NCBI RefSeq assembly: GCF_963860125.1
Contig: NZ_CAWLFA010000001.1
Location: 1,860,001-1,924,000, forward strand
Source: Picosynechococcus sp. PCC 7002
GTDB taxonomy: Bacteria > Cyanobacteriota > Cyanobacteriia > Cyanobacteriales > MRBY01
Direction: 5' to 3'
Length of the DNA: 64,000 nt
Made by a program: the position numbers and the translations under genes. Shown here in pieces: positions 35,785 through 45,560 of this stretch. The stretch's first letter is position 1; each line of letters begins with the position of its first letter. The notes beneath the pieces were generated by a model. It had not been told where the DNA came from and searched no databases. It was given only the letters and a program-made list of their open reading frames with translations.

Positions 35785-37719
35785 TTAGTGGAGGTAGGTG
35801 TAGCTCTCTAAGCTTTGACGATAATGGTTAATCAAAAGTTGTGACTGCTGGAGGGTTAGGCGTTTTTCACTCAGGGCTTTCTCTGTGCGACACCGCATTG
35901 TTTCGAGGAGATCGGCCACGTCATATTGCACATACTGCAAAACTTCTTTGATCGTGTCCCCTTCTACGAGGTGTTCGAGGTGGTAGCCGTCATCGGTCAG
36001 ACGCACGTGCACCACATGGGTATCGCCAAACAGGTTGTGGAGGTTGCCCATAATTTCTTGGTAAGCGCCCATTAAAAAGAGACCCAGATAGTAAGGCTGA
36101 CCATTGGGAGGATGCAGTTCAAGAAGATTTTTACTTTCGGCCTTAGTATCAATAAAACGGTTAATACGTCCGTCACTATCACAGGTTAAATCTGCCAGGA
36201 TGCCTTTTTTTGTCGGCTCTTCGTGGAGTCGGTGGATCGGCATAATCGGAAAAAGCTGATCAATAGCCCAACTGTCTGGCACCGATTGAAACACAGACAA
36301 ATTCACGTAGTAGAGGGCGGCCATATTTTGCCACAGTTCTTCAAAGTCTTCGGGGATGCTGGCTTGCCCTTGGATAATCGAGAAAATTTTCTGGCAACAA
36401 GACCAGTACAATTCTTCGGCATTGGCGCGATCGCCTAAACTGAGATAGCCCAAATTAAACAAACTGATCGCTTCGTCTTTAAATTGCACGGCATCATGAT
36501 AATTTTCTTGGTAATTTTCTGGGGTAATGGTGTCGTAGGTTTCCCGTAGATTACGCAGCACTAAATGCTCTTTGTAATCGGGCTTCGGGGGCAAAATTGG
36601 GTCTACTTCACTACTGCCGAGGACATCAAAAATTAACACGGCCTGGTGGGAGGCGATCGCTCGCCCACTTTCACTTACCAGCACGGGCACGGGCACGTTA
36701 GTTTCATCGCAAGTATCCTGCACCGTCGCCACCACGTCATTGGCGTAGTTTTGCATGTTGTAGTTCTTCGAGGAGGGGAAATTGTTCTTGGAGCCGCTGT
36801 AATCCACCGCGAGACCGCCGCCCACATCCAAAAAGCCCATGGGAGCGCCGAGTTTTACCAGTTCCACATAGATTTGTGAGGCTTCTCGGATGGCAGACTT
36901 AACAACACTGATCGAGGAAAGTTGGGAACCGATGTGGTAATGCAATAATTGCAGGCAATCGAGCATTTCCTCTGCCTGTAGTTTTTCCACGAGCCGCAAA
37001 ATCTGCGGAATGGTTAACCCAAATTTAGCGCGATCGCCAGAGGAGCCCCCCCAACGACCAATGCCGCGACTGGCAAGCTTGGCGCGAATGCCCAACATCG
37101 GCCGGATGCCCAAACTTTGACTCGCCCGAATCACCAAGTCTAATTCTTCCGGCTGCTCGATCACGATCAAGGCGCGGTGCCCCAATTGGGTCGCTAGGAG
37201 GGCCGTTTCAATGTAATGCTGATCCTTATAACCGTTGCAAATGAGCAGTCGCTCTTGATCGGCCTCTGGTTCCAACAGGGCGATCGCAATCATGAGTTCT
37301 GGCTTAGAACCCGCTTCTAGGCCCAGATGGTGGGTGCGCCCCAATTCCACAAGATCTTCTACCAAATGGCGCTGCTGATTGCATTTGACCGGATACACAC
37401 CCCGGTAATGGTTCGGATAGTCATACCGGGCGATCGCCGTCGCAAAACAGTCCTGGAGCCGTTCAATGCGATCGCGCAGAATATCCGGAAAACGAATTAA
37501 GAAGGGTAAACCAATGTTTCGCTGTTTGAGGGATTCTACCAGCTCAAATAGATCAATGCTTGTCCCTGCGTCCCCAAGGGGAGACACCTGCACATGACCC
37601 TGGTTATTAATCGAAAAATATGGTTCCCCCCACCCTGCCACTTGGTATAACGTCTCGCTATCCGCCACTGTCCAACGGGTATTTACTGACTGCTCCAAAC
37701 AACCAAGGGCTTTGTTCAT
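35785..37719 (-). CDS. speA: Biosynthetic arginine decarboxylase
   Basis: The 644-residue PLP enzyme converts arginine to agmatine, the first step of polyamine synthesis. Features are YRGVYPVKCNQQRHLVEDLV near residue 103 (with the PLP-lysine), a large TIM-barrel domain (LLHYHIGSQLSSISVVKSA near 260; FLDVGGGLAVDYSGS near 295) and the C-terminal beta domain with LADLTCDSDGRINRFID near 515. The length fits the SpeA family of 630-660 residues. It is convergent with cupA; no clear terminator separates them. The 282 bases upstream of its start hold no supported gene. Confidence 0.96.
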   Translation of the reverse strand: MNKALGCLEQSVNTRWTVADSETLYQVAGWGEPYFSINNQGHVQVSPLGDAGTSIDLFELVESLKQRNIGLPFLIRFPDILRDRIERLQDCFATAIARYDYPNHYRGVYPVKCNQQRHLVEDLVELGRTHHLGLEAGSKPELMIAIALLEPEADQERLLICNGYKDQHYIETALLATQLGHRALIVIEQPEELDLVIRASQSLGIRPMLGIRAKLASRGIGRWGGSSGDRAKFGLTIPQILRLVEKLQAEEMLDCLQLLHYHIGSQLSSISVVKSAIREASQIYVELVKLGAPMGFLDVGGGLAVDYSGSKNNFPSSKNYNMQNYANDVVATVQDTCDETNVPVPVLVSESGRAIASHQAVLIFDVLGSSEVDPILPPKPDYKEHLVLRNLRETYDTITPENYQENYHDAVQFKDEAISLFNLGYLSLGDRANAEELYWSCCQKIFSIIQGQASIPEDFEELWQNMAALYYVNLSVFQSVPDSWAIDQLFPIMPIHRLHEEPTKKGILADLTCDSDGRINRFIDTKAESKNLLELHPPNGQPYYLGLFLMGAYQEIMGNLHNLFGDTHVVHVRLTDDGYHLEHLVEGDTIKEVLQYVQYDVADLLETMRCRTEKALSEKRLTLQQSQLLINHYRQSLESYTYLH

Positions 37720-38001
37720 CGTGGGTTTGCAACCTATTCCATTAAATTTTTGCCGGGCCTGGACAATTTTTGAAAATTGCCACTCTCTTATTTTCCCAGA
37801 GACGCCTCATCATACACAATGTTTTTGTGAAAATGTTGGAGAATGATTCGGCGATCGCCTTTCCGCTAATTGTGGCCTGTGAACTCTCCATAGTTCTAAA
37901 TTTTTTCTATACTTCTGGAAACAGACCCTACCGACCCTTGCTAATCTGTTAGTAACTTTTTGCCGCGCCTTCATCCTCAAATTTTCCGCTTATCCTTGCA
38001 T

Positions 38002-38760
38002 ATGCCGCCAACCCTCCTTTCCACAAAGCCGATCATCGCGCAACAACCCACATCGATTACAACCTCAGATCGACCGATCTTTGGTGGCATTGCCCCATGG
38101 ATTATTCTCGCCTCAGCCTTTTTCTGTAGCACCCTAGGGCTTCTGTTCTATATTCGTGGCATTAATCAAAAGCATAAAAAAGAAGCCAAGCTCAATCGTT
38201 ACAAAATTAACGATCTCAAGAAAAAACTCAAACTGGCCCTGAGCACAATCAAGAAAATGGAAAGTAACCCGGACTTGGTACACTCCCGGGAGTTTAACCT
38301 CGATTACCTCCGGATGCGGATGGAAGAAGATCAGTTCCACTACGTGATTGTGAACCAGCTCAAAATTAAGGTGCGTCTAATTATTAGCGTTGCCCTACGC
38401 CCCAGTACCGCCGATGTAGCCACTGTGGGGATCGCCACCAGTGGTCGCCCCGTAGACGAAATTTTTGACGTTTATTACGACACAATTAATCGAGAAGGTC
38501 AACGCCAGGAAGGGGTCTTATTTCGCGTCAATATTAGCCTTACAAAACTTCCCGCCCAAGCTAGCAGCATCACTGTTGAACAAATTATTGATTGTCTCGA
38601 AAAATTTCTCAATCCCAGTGAAGCTCCTGACTATTGGCAGCCTACGGTGCAAGGGCGTGTCGTCACCATTGAATGGGATCAAAAAGCAAAACCCACACCG
38701 CTACTCCTCTTTAAACAGTCAGAAGAAGGAGACAATGTGAGTTTTCGTAGTATTGCCTGA
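38002..38760 (+). CDS. Hypothetical protein with one membrane helix and a short coiled coil
   Basis: I do not recognise a family. The 252-residue protein has a polar N-terminus, one membrane helix (residues about 30-52; IAPWIILASAFFCSTLGLLF), a lysine-rich stretch likely to form a coiled coil (about 57-88; LKKKLKLALSTIKKME), and a soluble C-terminal domain of mixed strands and helices. The ATG at 38002 is preferred to an upstream TTG. It is divergent from speA and followed by the convergent sufS. Similar single-helix proteins occur in other cyanobacteria, as far as I recall. Confidence 0.65.
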   Translation: MPPTLLSTKPIIAQQPTSITTSDRPIFGGIAPWIILASAFFCSTLGLLFYIRGINQKHKKEAKLNRYKINDLKKKLKLALSTIKKMESNPDLVHSREFNLDYLRMRMEEDQFHYVIVNQLKIKVRLIISVALRPSTADVATVGIATSGRPVDEIFDVYYDTINREGQRQEGVLFRVNISLTKLPAQASSITVEQIIDCLEKFLNPSEAPDYWQPTVQGRVVTIEWDQKAKPTPLLLFKQSEEGDNVSFRSIA

Positions 38761-38810
38761 TGATCTCTAGCAGTTAGCGAAAATTAGGGAGATTTGAGAA
38801 GTATGCTTCA

Positions 38811-40073
38811 TTAACTACCCATGCTGGTAAAGAAATCAATGGTGTCCTTCAGGGCAGCAATAAACTGATCGATTTCAGCGGTGGTGTTGTAAAAATAGAG
38901 GCTGGCGCGGGCACTGCCAGAGGCCTCAAACAGACGGTGGAGGGGTTGGGTGCAGTGATGGCCCGAACGAATCGCAACCCCTTCGTGGTCGAGGAGGGTC
39001 GCTAAGTCATTGGCATGGACACCAGCAACATTAAAGGCCGCGAGGGCCGCCCGACCTTCCCCCTGGGCATCGGGTTGTTTGCCATAAATTTTTAGGTTCG
39101 GGATGTCCCGGAGTCCCTTAAAAAGATAGGCAGTGAGTTCGGCTTCGTAGGCATGGATGCGATCCATCCCAATTTGAGAGAGATAATCCACCGCCGCTCC
39201 AAGGGCGATCGCCTCACCGATGGCTGGGGTTCCCGCTTCAAATTTATGGGGCAGTTCACCGTAGGTAGAATGATCAAAGAAGACCTCGGCGATCATTTCT
39301 CCACCGCCCAAGAAAGGGGGCATCGCTTCGAGAATTGCTCGTTTTCCATAAAGAAAACCAATTCCTGTGGGTGCACACATTTTGTGACCAGAGCCGACAA
39401 GCCAGTCACAGTCCATTTGCTGCACATCAACGGGCATATGGGGCAAACTCTGGCAGGCATCGATAAGGATTTTCGCGCCATATTTACGGGCCGCTTGAAT
39501 GATCTCGGTCACCGGATTGACATTGCCCAAAGTATTGGAGACATGAACCACTGTGACTAGTTTCGTTTTGTCGCTAAGTAGCGCTTGGTATTGCTCAAAA
39601 TCAAAGGTTTCATCCTGGGTTAACGGTACATACTTCAAGACAGCGCCAGTTTTCGCCGCGATCATTTGCCAAGGCACAATATTGCTGTGGTGTTCCATTA
39701 CCGACAGGATAATTTCATCCCCCGGCCCTAGATTACTCAACCCCCAACTGTAGGCGACAAGATTAATCGCTTCACTGGCATTGCGGGTGTAGACGATTTC
39801 ATCACGACTGGCCGCATTGATAAACCGGGCGACTTTATCCCGTGCCCCTTCGTAGCCATCCGTTGCCCGGGCACTAAGACTATGGATCCCCCGGTGAACA
39901 TTGGCATTATCTTGCTGGTAATAATGCAGCAACGCATCGAGGACGGCCTTGGGCTTTTGGGAGGTGGCAGCGTTATCGAAGTAGATCAGTGGCTTTCCGT
40001 GCACGGTTTGGTGCAGGATGGGAAAGTCGTCACGAACCTGTTCGGCAAGGGGTTTCGGTTGGGTTGTGATCAT
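38811..40073 (-). CDS. sufS: Cysteine desulfurase SufS
   Basis: The 420-residue class V aminotransferase removes sulfur from cysteine for Fe-S cluster assembly. Visible are the PLP lysine in DWLVGSGHKMCAPTGIGFL near residue 230, NVHRGIHSLSARATDGYEGA near 58, and the catalytic cysteine in IRSGHHCTQPLHRLFEASGS near 372. It is the last gene of sufB-C-D-S, 57 bases after sufD, and lies convergent to the hypothetical gene before it. Confidence 0.96.
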   Translation of the reverse strand: MITTQPKPLAEQVRDDFPILHQTVHGKPLIYFDNAATSQKPKAVLDALLHYYQQDNANVHRGIHSLSARATDGYEGARDKVARFINAASRDEIVYTRNASEAINLVAYSWGLSNLGPGDEIILSVMEHHSNIVPWQMIAAKTGAVLKYVPLTQDETFDFEQYQALLSDKTKLVTVVHVSNTLGNVNPVTEIIQAARKYGAKILIDACQSLPHMPVDVQQMDCDWLVGSGHKMCAPTGIGFLYGKRAILEAMPPFLGGGEMIAEVFFDHSTYGELPHKFEAGTPAIGEAIALGAAVDYLSQIGMDRIHAYEAELTAYLFKGLRDIPNLKIYGKQPDAQGEGRAALAAFNVAGVHANDLATLLDHEGVAIRSGHHCTQPLHRLFEASGSARASLYFYNTTAEIDQFIAALKDTIDFFTSMGS

Positions 40074-40130
40074 AGGGGATTCACTGGGTCGGATGGGTAA
40101 GCGGGAACAGTTGGGGCGGCAATTTACAAG

Positions 40131-41489
40131 TTAGTCAACGGTGCGACAGGCAACACAACCCGTAAGGGCCTGCTGTAAATGGGCGATCGCCACGGTATCG
40201 AGAATTTCCGCAGCAAAAGCATCAATCAGCAAATGGCGCGCATCATAGTCATTGAGACCGCGACTGCGGAGGTAGAAAATTTCCTCGGCTTCCAGTTGGC
40301 TGACGGTTGCGCCGTGGGCACATTTCACGTTATCAGCGGTAATTTGCAGTTCGGGTTTGGTATCGACTTTGGCCTTGGGAGACAGCAGCAAATTACGGTT
40401 CAGTTGGGCCGCATTAGTCATTTGTGCTTTCTGAGGCACATGGATTTGGCCGTTGAAAACAGACCGGGCTGCATCGTCAATAATGCATTTATGGAGTTGA
40501 TCGACGCTGCCGTAGGGATGCTGGAGATAAACGGCGGTGTGGGTGTCGCTGAGTTGTTCGGCGCCAACCATGGTTAACCCCTTTAGAATGGTTTCTGTTT
40601 GGGGGCCGTTTTGGGTCAGGGTCAGGGTATGGCGACTCAGTCGGGCACCAAAATTAACTTCTGTGAGTTGGTAATGGCTGTCTTGGGCTTGGGCGATCGC
40701 CGTATTACCGAGATGAATCGCGCCCCCAGCTTCCCGTTGTACCCGCACATGGTTAAGGCGGGCATTGGTCTGCACCCAAACTTCTGTTAAAGCATTGTTG
40801 AAATAGCGGTGGGTATCTTGATCGGTGCAACCCTGGGCGATCGCCCCGTAATATTCCACCACATTAGCTTGGGCTCCCGTTTCCGCAATCACGAGACAGC
40901 GGGACTGCATAGCCGTCGGTTGATCCGCACCGTTGCCGACAAATAGCAGTTGGATTGGCTGTTCAACAACGGTATTTTTCGGCACCCAAACAATGGCGAG
41001 ATCCCCAAGACCTGCATCATTGAGGGCGGCAAACACATCCAGTTGCTCGGTCTGCTGGCCAAGATATTTGGCGATCGCCGCTTTTTGATCCGCCGCTAAT
41101 GCCGTGAAGTTGCCGACAAAAACGCCGTCAGGTAATCCCGAAACGCAGGACTGGTCGGGGGCATAGTGGCCATTCACAAATACCAAACGACTGTTGGCTG
41201 TTTCCGGCAGGGCAAAAACATCTAAATCTGCCGCCGTTGGGGTTGTCGGTTGGGCTGCTTGGAAAGTCGTATGTTTGAGCACCGATAAATCCGTTACCCG
41301 CCAGGCTTCATCCCGTCGGCTTGGGAATTTTCCTTGGCGAACTTTTTCAAGGCCTTGATCGCGAATGGCTTGAAATTCCGCTGATTGGCTTCGGTCGAGT
41401 AATCCGAGAAATTTTTCCAGATTGGGATCGACTTCTGTCGGTTGACTCTGGGAAAAGGCGATCGCCGCTGTCATGGTACCGCTAGACAT
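40131..41489 (-). CDS. sufD: Fe-S assembly scaffold subunit SufD
   Basis: The 452-residue protein has the SufBD fold: FPSRRDEAWRVTDLSVLKHT near residues 54-73, a beta-helix core, and the C-terminal HGATVSQLEAEEIFYLRSRG near 395 containing the conserved histidine and the SufBD signature. With SufB and SufC it forms the SufBC2D complex that builds clusters. It starts two bases after the sufC stop, suggesting coupled translation. A second start at Met6 is possible. Confidence 0.95.
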   Translation of the reverse strand: MSSGTMTAAIAFSQSQPTEVDPNLEKFLGLLDRSQSAEFQAIRDQGLEKVRQGKFPSRRDEAWRVTDLSVLKHTTFQAAQPTTPTAADLDVFALPETANSRLVFVNGHYAPDQSCVSGLPDGVFVGNFTALAADQKAAIAKYLGQQTEQLDVFAALNDAGLGDLAIVWVPKNTVVEQPIQLLFVGNGADQPTAMQSRCLVIAETGAQANVVEYYGAIAQGCTDQDTHRYFNNALTEVWVQTNARLNHVRVQREAGGAIHLGNTAIAQAQDSHYQLTEVNFGARLSRHTLTLTQNGPQTETILKGLTMVGAEQLSDTHTAVYLQHPYGSVDQLHKCIIDDAARSVFNGQIHVPQKAQMTNAAQLNRNLLLSPKAKVDTKPELQITADNVKCAHGATVSQLEAEEIFYLRSRGLNDYDARHLLIDAFAAEILDTVAIAHLQQALTGCVACRTVD

Positions 41490-41491
41490 CG

Positions 41492-42265
41492 TTACACAAC
41501 CCCCGCAGCCAGTTCTTGATCGAGGAAATCATAGCCCGTTGCTTCTAATTCCAGGGCAAGTTCCTTACCGCCACTCTTCACAATCCGGCCATCGTACATC
41601 ACGTGGACGAACTGGGGCGTAATGTAATCCAATAAGCGTTGGTAGTGGGTGATCAAAAGAAACGCATTATCCGGTGTTGCCAATTGATTAACCCCTTCCG
41701 CCACAATTCGCAGCGCATCAATATCGAGGCCAGAATCAATCTCATCTAAAATGCCGAGGCTCGGCTCTAGTAGGGCCATTTGCAAAATTTCGTTGCGCTT
41801 TTTCTCGCCCCCAGAAAAGCCTTCGTTCAAGCTTCTTTCGAGGAAACTGGGGTTCATTTTGACCACTTCGAGTTTTTCTTCAATCAAATCCTCAAAATCA
41901 AAGGCATCAATCTCCTCTTTGCCCTGATGCTTGAGCTTGGCATTGTAGGCAACCCGCAGGAAATCAAGGTTGCTCACTCCAGGAATCTCTAACGGATATT
42001 GGAAGGCGAGGAAAATACCGTCTAAAGCCCGTTCTTCGGCTTCCTTCTCCAAGAGGTTTTCGCCCTTGTAGATAATTTCGCCACCAGTGACTTCATACTC
42101 AGGGTGCCCCGCAATAATTTTTGACAGGGTACTTTTTCCTGAACCATTCCGGCCCATAATTGCGTGGATTTCTCCTGCTTTGATCTCTAGATCAACGCCC
42201 TTGAGAATCGGCTGACCATCGACGGTCGCAGTCAAATTTTTAATCGCTAAGATAACTTCACTCAT
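41492..42265 (-). CDS. sufC: Fe-S assembly ATPase SufC
   Basis: A 257-residue ABC-type ATPase: Walker A GRNGSGKSTLSK near residue 38, signature FSGGEKKRNEILQMALLEPS near 149, Walker B LGILDEIDSGLD near 171 and a downstream LLITHYQR histidine switch. The SGGEKKR form of the signature and the DEIDSGLD motif are SufC hallmarks. It energises the SufBCD scaffold. It lies between sufB (66 bases) and sufD (2 bases). Confidence 0.97.
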   Translation of the reverse strand: MSEVILAIKNLTATVDGQPILKGVDLEIKAGEIHAIMGRNGSGKSTLSKIIAGHPEYEVTGGEIIYKGENLLEKEAEERALDGIFLAFQYPLEIPGVSNLDFLRVAYNAKLKHQGKEEIDAFDFEDLIEEKLEVVKMNPSFLERSLNEGFSGGEKKRNEILQMALLEPSLGILDEIDSGLDIDALRIVAEGVNQLATPDNAFLLITHYQRLLDYITPQFVHVMYDGRIVKSGGKELALELEATGYDFLDQELAAGVV

Positions 42266-42331
42266 TGCCTTCGATTGCTTATTTCTGAACTAAAAAACGA
42301 ATACTTATTTGCTGATAATTGAGGTTTGAAG

Positions 42332-43771
42332 CTACCCAACAGTGCCTTCGAGTTTGAGGCTGAGAAGTTTATCCGCTTCAGCCGCAAATTCCATCGGTAA
42401 CTCACTGAGTACGTCCTTACAGAAGCCACTAACAAGCATTGAAATGGCGTCCTCTTCGGCGATACCCCGCTGGGCAAAGTAAAAGAGCTGCTCCTCGCCA
42501 ATTTTTGCAGTGGAGGCTTCATGTTCCACCTTGGCATTTTGATTATCCACTTGGATGTAGGGGAAGGTATTCGCTTCTGCTGTATCGCCAATGAGCATCG
42601 AATCACATTGGGAATAGTTACGCGCTCCGTCGGCTTTGGGGTGCATTTTCACCAAGCCCCGGTAGCTATTTTTCGATTTGCCCGCCGAAATGCCTTTAGA
42701 AATGATTGTGCTACGGCTGTTTTTACCGATGTGGATCATTTTGGTGCCTGTGTCAGCCTGCTGGTGATTATTCGTTAAAGCAATGGAATAAAATTCACCC
42801 ACGGAGTTATCGCCGAGCAAGACACAACTGGGGTATTTCCAGGTGATCGCCGAGCCGGTTTCTACCTGAGTCCAGGAAATCTTAGAATTGATACCTTTAC
42901 AGAGGCCCCGCTTCGTCACGAAGTTGTAGATACCGCCTTTGCCCTCTTCGTCCCCCGCAAACCAGTTTTGGACGGTGGAATATTTGATGTCAGCGTTATC
43001 AAGGGCCACCAGTTCAACCACAGCAGCATGGAGCTGATTGGTGTCAAACATCGGTGCGGTACAACCTTCGAGATAGCTCACGGAGGCACCTTCTTCGGCG
43101 ATAATCAGCGTCCGTTCAAATTGACCAGTTTCCCCATCATTGATCCGAAAATAGGTGGACAACTCCATTGGGCATTTCACGCCTTTGGGAATAAAGACGA
43201 AGGAACCGTCACTAAACACGGCGGAGTTGAGCGCCGCAAAGTAGTTGTCAGAAGTGGGCACAACGGTACCGAGATATTTTTTGACCAGGTCTGGATATTC
43301 CTGCAGTGCTTCGGAAATGGAGCAGAAAATTACACCGTGCTTGGCGAGGTCTTTTTTAAAGGTGGTCGCAATGGAAACGCTATCAAAAACGGCATCTACA
43401 GCGACATTGGATAGACGCTTTTGTTCTGAAAGGGGGATGCCTAGCTTCTCGAACGTTTCTAGGAGGGCCGGATCAATTTCGTCTAGGCTCTCGATTTTTT
43501 TAGTTTCTTTTTTGGGGGCAGCGTAGTAAACGATGTCCTGGTAGTCGATGGGGGGATATTTAACATGGGCCCATTCTGGCTCAGCCATTTTAAGCCACTG
43601 GTGGTAAGCCTTGAGACGAAACTCCAGCATAAAGTCCGGTTCGTTTTTCTTGGCGGAAATTAAGCGAACGACATCTTCGCTGAGGCCACGGGGAATTTTT
43701 TCCGTCTCGATATCTGTGACGAAACCATATTTATAGGGCTGATTGACAAGGGTTTTGACGGTCGCACTCAT
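42332..43771 (-). CDS. sufB: Fe-S assembly scaffold subunit SufB
   Basis: The 479-residue protein is the lead gene of the suf operon. It contains FRLKAYHQWLKMAEPEWAHV near residue 52, GVIFCSISEALQEYPDLVKK near 149, NAKVEHEASTAKIGEEQLFY near 415 and FAQRGIAEEDAISMLVSGFC near 435, as in all SufB proteins. It is the site of nascent cluster assembly, with cysteines including those in VKCPME and EGCTAP. Its promoter region carries two SufR operators, shared with the divergent sufR. Confidence 0.97.
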   Translation of the reverse strand: MSATVKTLVNQPYKYGFVTDIETEKIPRGLSEDVVRLISAKKNEPDFMLEFRLKAYHQWLKMAEPEWAHVKYPPIDYQDIVYYAAPKKETKKIESLDEIDPALLETFEKLGIPLSEQKRLSNVAVDAVFDSVSIATTFKKDLAKHGVIFCSISEALQEYPDLVKKYLGTVVPTSDNYFAALNSAVFSDGSFVFIPKGVKCPMELSTYFRINDGETGQFERTLIIAEEGASVSYLEGCTAPMFDTNQLHAAVVELVALDNADIKYSTVQNWFAGDEEGKGGIYNFVTKRGLCKGINSKISWTQVETGSAITWKYPSCVLLGDNSVGEFYSIALTNNHQQADTGTKMIHIGKNSRSTIISKGISAGKSKNSYRGLVKMHPKADGARNYSQCDSMLIGDTAEANTFPYIQVDNQNAKVEHEASTAKIGEEQLFYFAQRGIAEEDAISMLVSGFCKDVLSELPMEFAAEADKLLSLKLEGTVG

Positions 43772-43854
43772 GCTGGGGTCAGTCTCTCTACAGAATGGGT
43801 AATGCTTTCTGGGTTTGGCGTTGTCGGATTAAGAAAACGCGATATGATTAGTTT

Positions 43855-43872
43855 AACAACTGTTTGGTTGTT
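43855..43872. promoter_or_regulatory. SufR operator 1
   Basis: AACAAC-TGTTTG-GTTGTT is a perfect 6-6-6 inverted repeat containing CAAC-N6-GTTG, the SufR binding motif described in Synechocystis. It lies 83-100 bases upstream of the sufB start. Confidence 0.88.
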
Positions 43873-43896
43873 TTAGTTTCTATTCAAGGTACTTTA

Positions 43897-43912
43897 ACAA
43901 CAAAAAAGTTGT
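43897..43912. promoter_or_regulatory. SufR operator 2
   Basis: ACAAC-AAAAAA-GTTGT again contains CAAC-N6-GTTG as a perfect inverted repeat. It is 41 bases from operator 1 (about four helical turns) and 37 bases before the sufR ATG, so binding here should autoregulate sufR. Confidence 0.86.
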
Positions 43913-43949
43913 CAAATATTTGTGGTAGATCTTGTCTAACGGCTTATCC

Positions 43950-44606
43950 ATGACCCTTTCTGACACCCGCGCCGAAACCCGTTCAACGAAGCATGACATT
44001 TTGGAATATTTATTGAAACATGGTCAAGTTAAGGCTGTGCAGTTGGCGAAATCTTTACAAATTAGCCCCCAGGCGGTGCGACGTCACCTGAAAGATCTAG
44101 AAGAAGAAGGCCTCATTGAACACCGGGCAAAGCAGGAGGGTTTGGGGCGTCCTAATTATTTTTATGGTCTGAGTCGGGCCGGCCGCGATCGCTTTCCGAA
44201 CCGCTATAACGATTTTGCGGTATCTTTTTTGGATACCTTAGCAGAGACGGCGGGAGAAGAGCAGGTCAAGGAAGTGCTCCGCAAACAATGGCAAAAGAAG
44301 GCCCACAGTTACCGCGATCGCCTTGGGGATGGTTCTTTGCCAGAGCGTTTAGCCCGTTTGGTCAATTTACGCAAAGAAGAAGGCTACATGGCGGAGGTCA
44401 TTCCGGCGACAGACCATGGTCATGACGGTTTTTTATTGACGGAACATCATTGTGCGATCGCCGATGTGGCCGAATCCTTCCCGGTGGTCTGTGGTAATGA
44501 ATTAGAAATGTTCGAAGAAGTTTTGCCCGACTGCACTGTGACTCGCACCCAGTGGATCAACGAAGGGGAACACCAGTGCGGCTACATCATCCAAGCCAAA
44601 GATTAA
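43950..44606 (+). CDS. sufR: Transcriptional repressor SufR
   Basis: The 218-residue regulator has an N-terminal winged helix (about 12-75; VKAVQLAKSLQISPQAVRRH) and a C-terminal sensor domain with C168, C181, C195 and C210 in the spacing C-X12-C-X13-C-X14-C. That is the [4Fe-4S] ligand pattern of SufR. Cluster-loaded SufR represses sufBCDS when Fe-S supply is adequate. I chose the ATG at 43950; an in-frame TTG at 43932 is less likely. The divergent arrangement and two operators make the assignment firm. It ends 13 bases from the convergent mutM. Confidence 0.96.
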   Translation: MTLSDTRAETRSTKHDILEYLLKHGQVKAVQLAKSLQISPQAVRRHLKDLEEEGLIEHRAKQEGLGRPNYFYGLSRAGRDRFPNRYNDFAVSFLDTLAETAGEEQVKEVLRKQWQKKAHSYRDRLGDGSLPERLARLVNLRKEEGYMAEVIPATDHGHDGFLLTEHHCAIADVAESFPVVCGNELEMFEEVLPDCTVTRTQWINEGEHQCGYIIQAKD

Positions 44607-44619
44607 CCAAACAAAAATA

Positions 44620-45453
44620 TTAGCTCTGGCATTGGGGACAGAAATGGGTTGATCGTCCGCCGAGTTTGATCCGTTCGATGGGATGACTGCAAACACGACA
44701 AGGTTCACCTGTGCGCCCGTAGGTGAGAGCCATGCCGCCATAGTTACCGTTGGTGCCCGTGGTGCTGACAAAATCGCTAAAGGTGGTGCCGCCTTGGGCA
44801 ATAGAAGTTTCCAGCACTTCGACAATTGCTTTATGGAGCTTCTCGATTTCTGACATCTTTAAACTGCTGGCCTTGCGGGTGGGATGGATGCCCGATTTAA
44901 ACAGTGCTTCGTCAGCATAGATATTTCCCAAGCCAGTGATAATGCTTTGGTCAAGCAAAAACGTTTTCATTGGCCGCTGGCGCTTTTCGCAGAAATTGGC
45001 CAACAGATCAGCCGTAAAATCTGGGGAAAGCGGTTCCACACCCAAGCGTGTCAATCCCGTAATTACAGATTTCACAATGGTTCCCGCTGGTACCCACCAA
45101 ATTTGTCCAAAGGTGCGCAGGTCAACAAATCTCAGTTCGCGATCGCCTTCTATGAAAAAGCGTATCCGAGTATGTTTTTGCACAGGCACATCCGGGGTTG
45201 TCCAGAGAAATTTCCCTGTCATCCGCAGGTGAATCCCAAGGGTTGAGCCATCCGATAATTTTCCGAGTAAGTACTTGCCGCGTCGCTGCCAATCTTGAAT
45301 GAACAGGCCTTGGATCATCCCTAAAAAGTGATCGGGATCTGTGGGATAGGCCAGGGTCTTCCGGAGGAGAATTTCTGCTCCTGTAAACTGCTGATTTAGA
45401 CTAATTTGCATTAAACCGCGACGAACGGTTTCCACCTCTGGTAGTTCTGGCAT
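44620..45453 (-). CDS. mutM: Formamidopyrimidine-DNA glycosylase
   Basis: The 277-residue repair enzyme begins MPELPEVETVRRGL, giving the catalytic N-terminal proline and E3. It has the lysine-containing LGIHLRMTGKFLW near residues 70-82, the H2TH region LLDQSIITGLGNIYADEALF near 167, and a C-terminal zinc finger (CRVCSHPIERIKLGGRSTHF, then CPQC). It removes oxidised purines such as 8-oxoguanine. All catalytic and zinc residues are present. Confidence 0.96.
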   Translation of the reverse strand: MPELPEVETVRRGLMQISLNQQFTGAEILLRKTLAYPTDPDHFLGMIQGLFIQDWQRRGKYLLGKLSDGSTLGIHLRMTGKFLWTTPDVPVQKHTRIRFFIEGDRELRFVDLRTFGQIWWVPAGTIVKSVITGLTRLGVEPLSPDFTADLLANFCEKRQRPMKTFLLDQSIITGLGNIYADEALFKSGIHPTRKASSLKMSEIEKLHKAIVEVLETSIAQGGTTFSDFVSTTGTNGNYGGMALTYGRTGEPCRVCSHPIERIKLGGRSTHFCPQCQS

Positions 45454-45560
45454 GGATTCCCCTAACTTACTATCGCCTTTGCAGATTGAAGCAGTTTTTC
45501 AGGGATGGAGCAACTTGGACGAGCCTCGCGTTACTGAATGAAGAATTAATTCTGCATTTT

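Noticed and set aside
37770..37952. 60-codon plus-strand frame upstream of the hypothetical membrane protein
   Set aside because: No ribosome binding site, no family resemblance, and it lies in the likely promoter region of speA.
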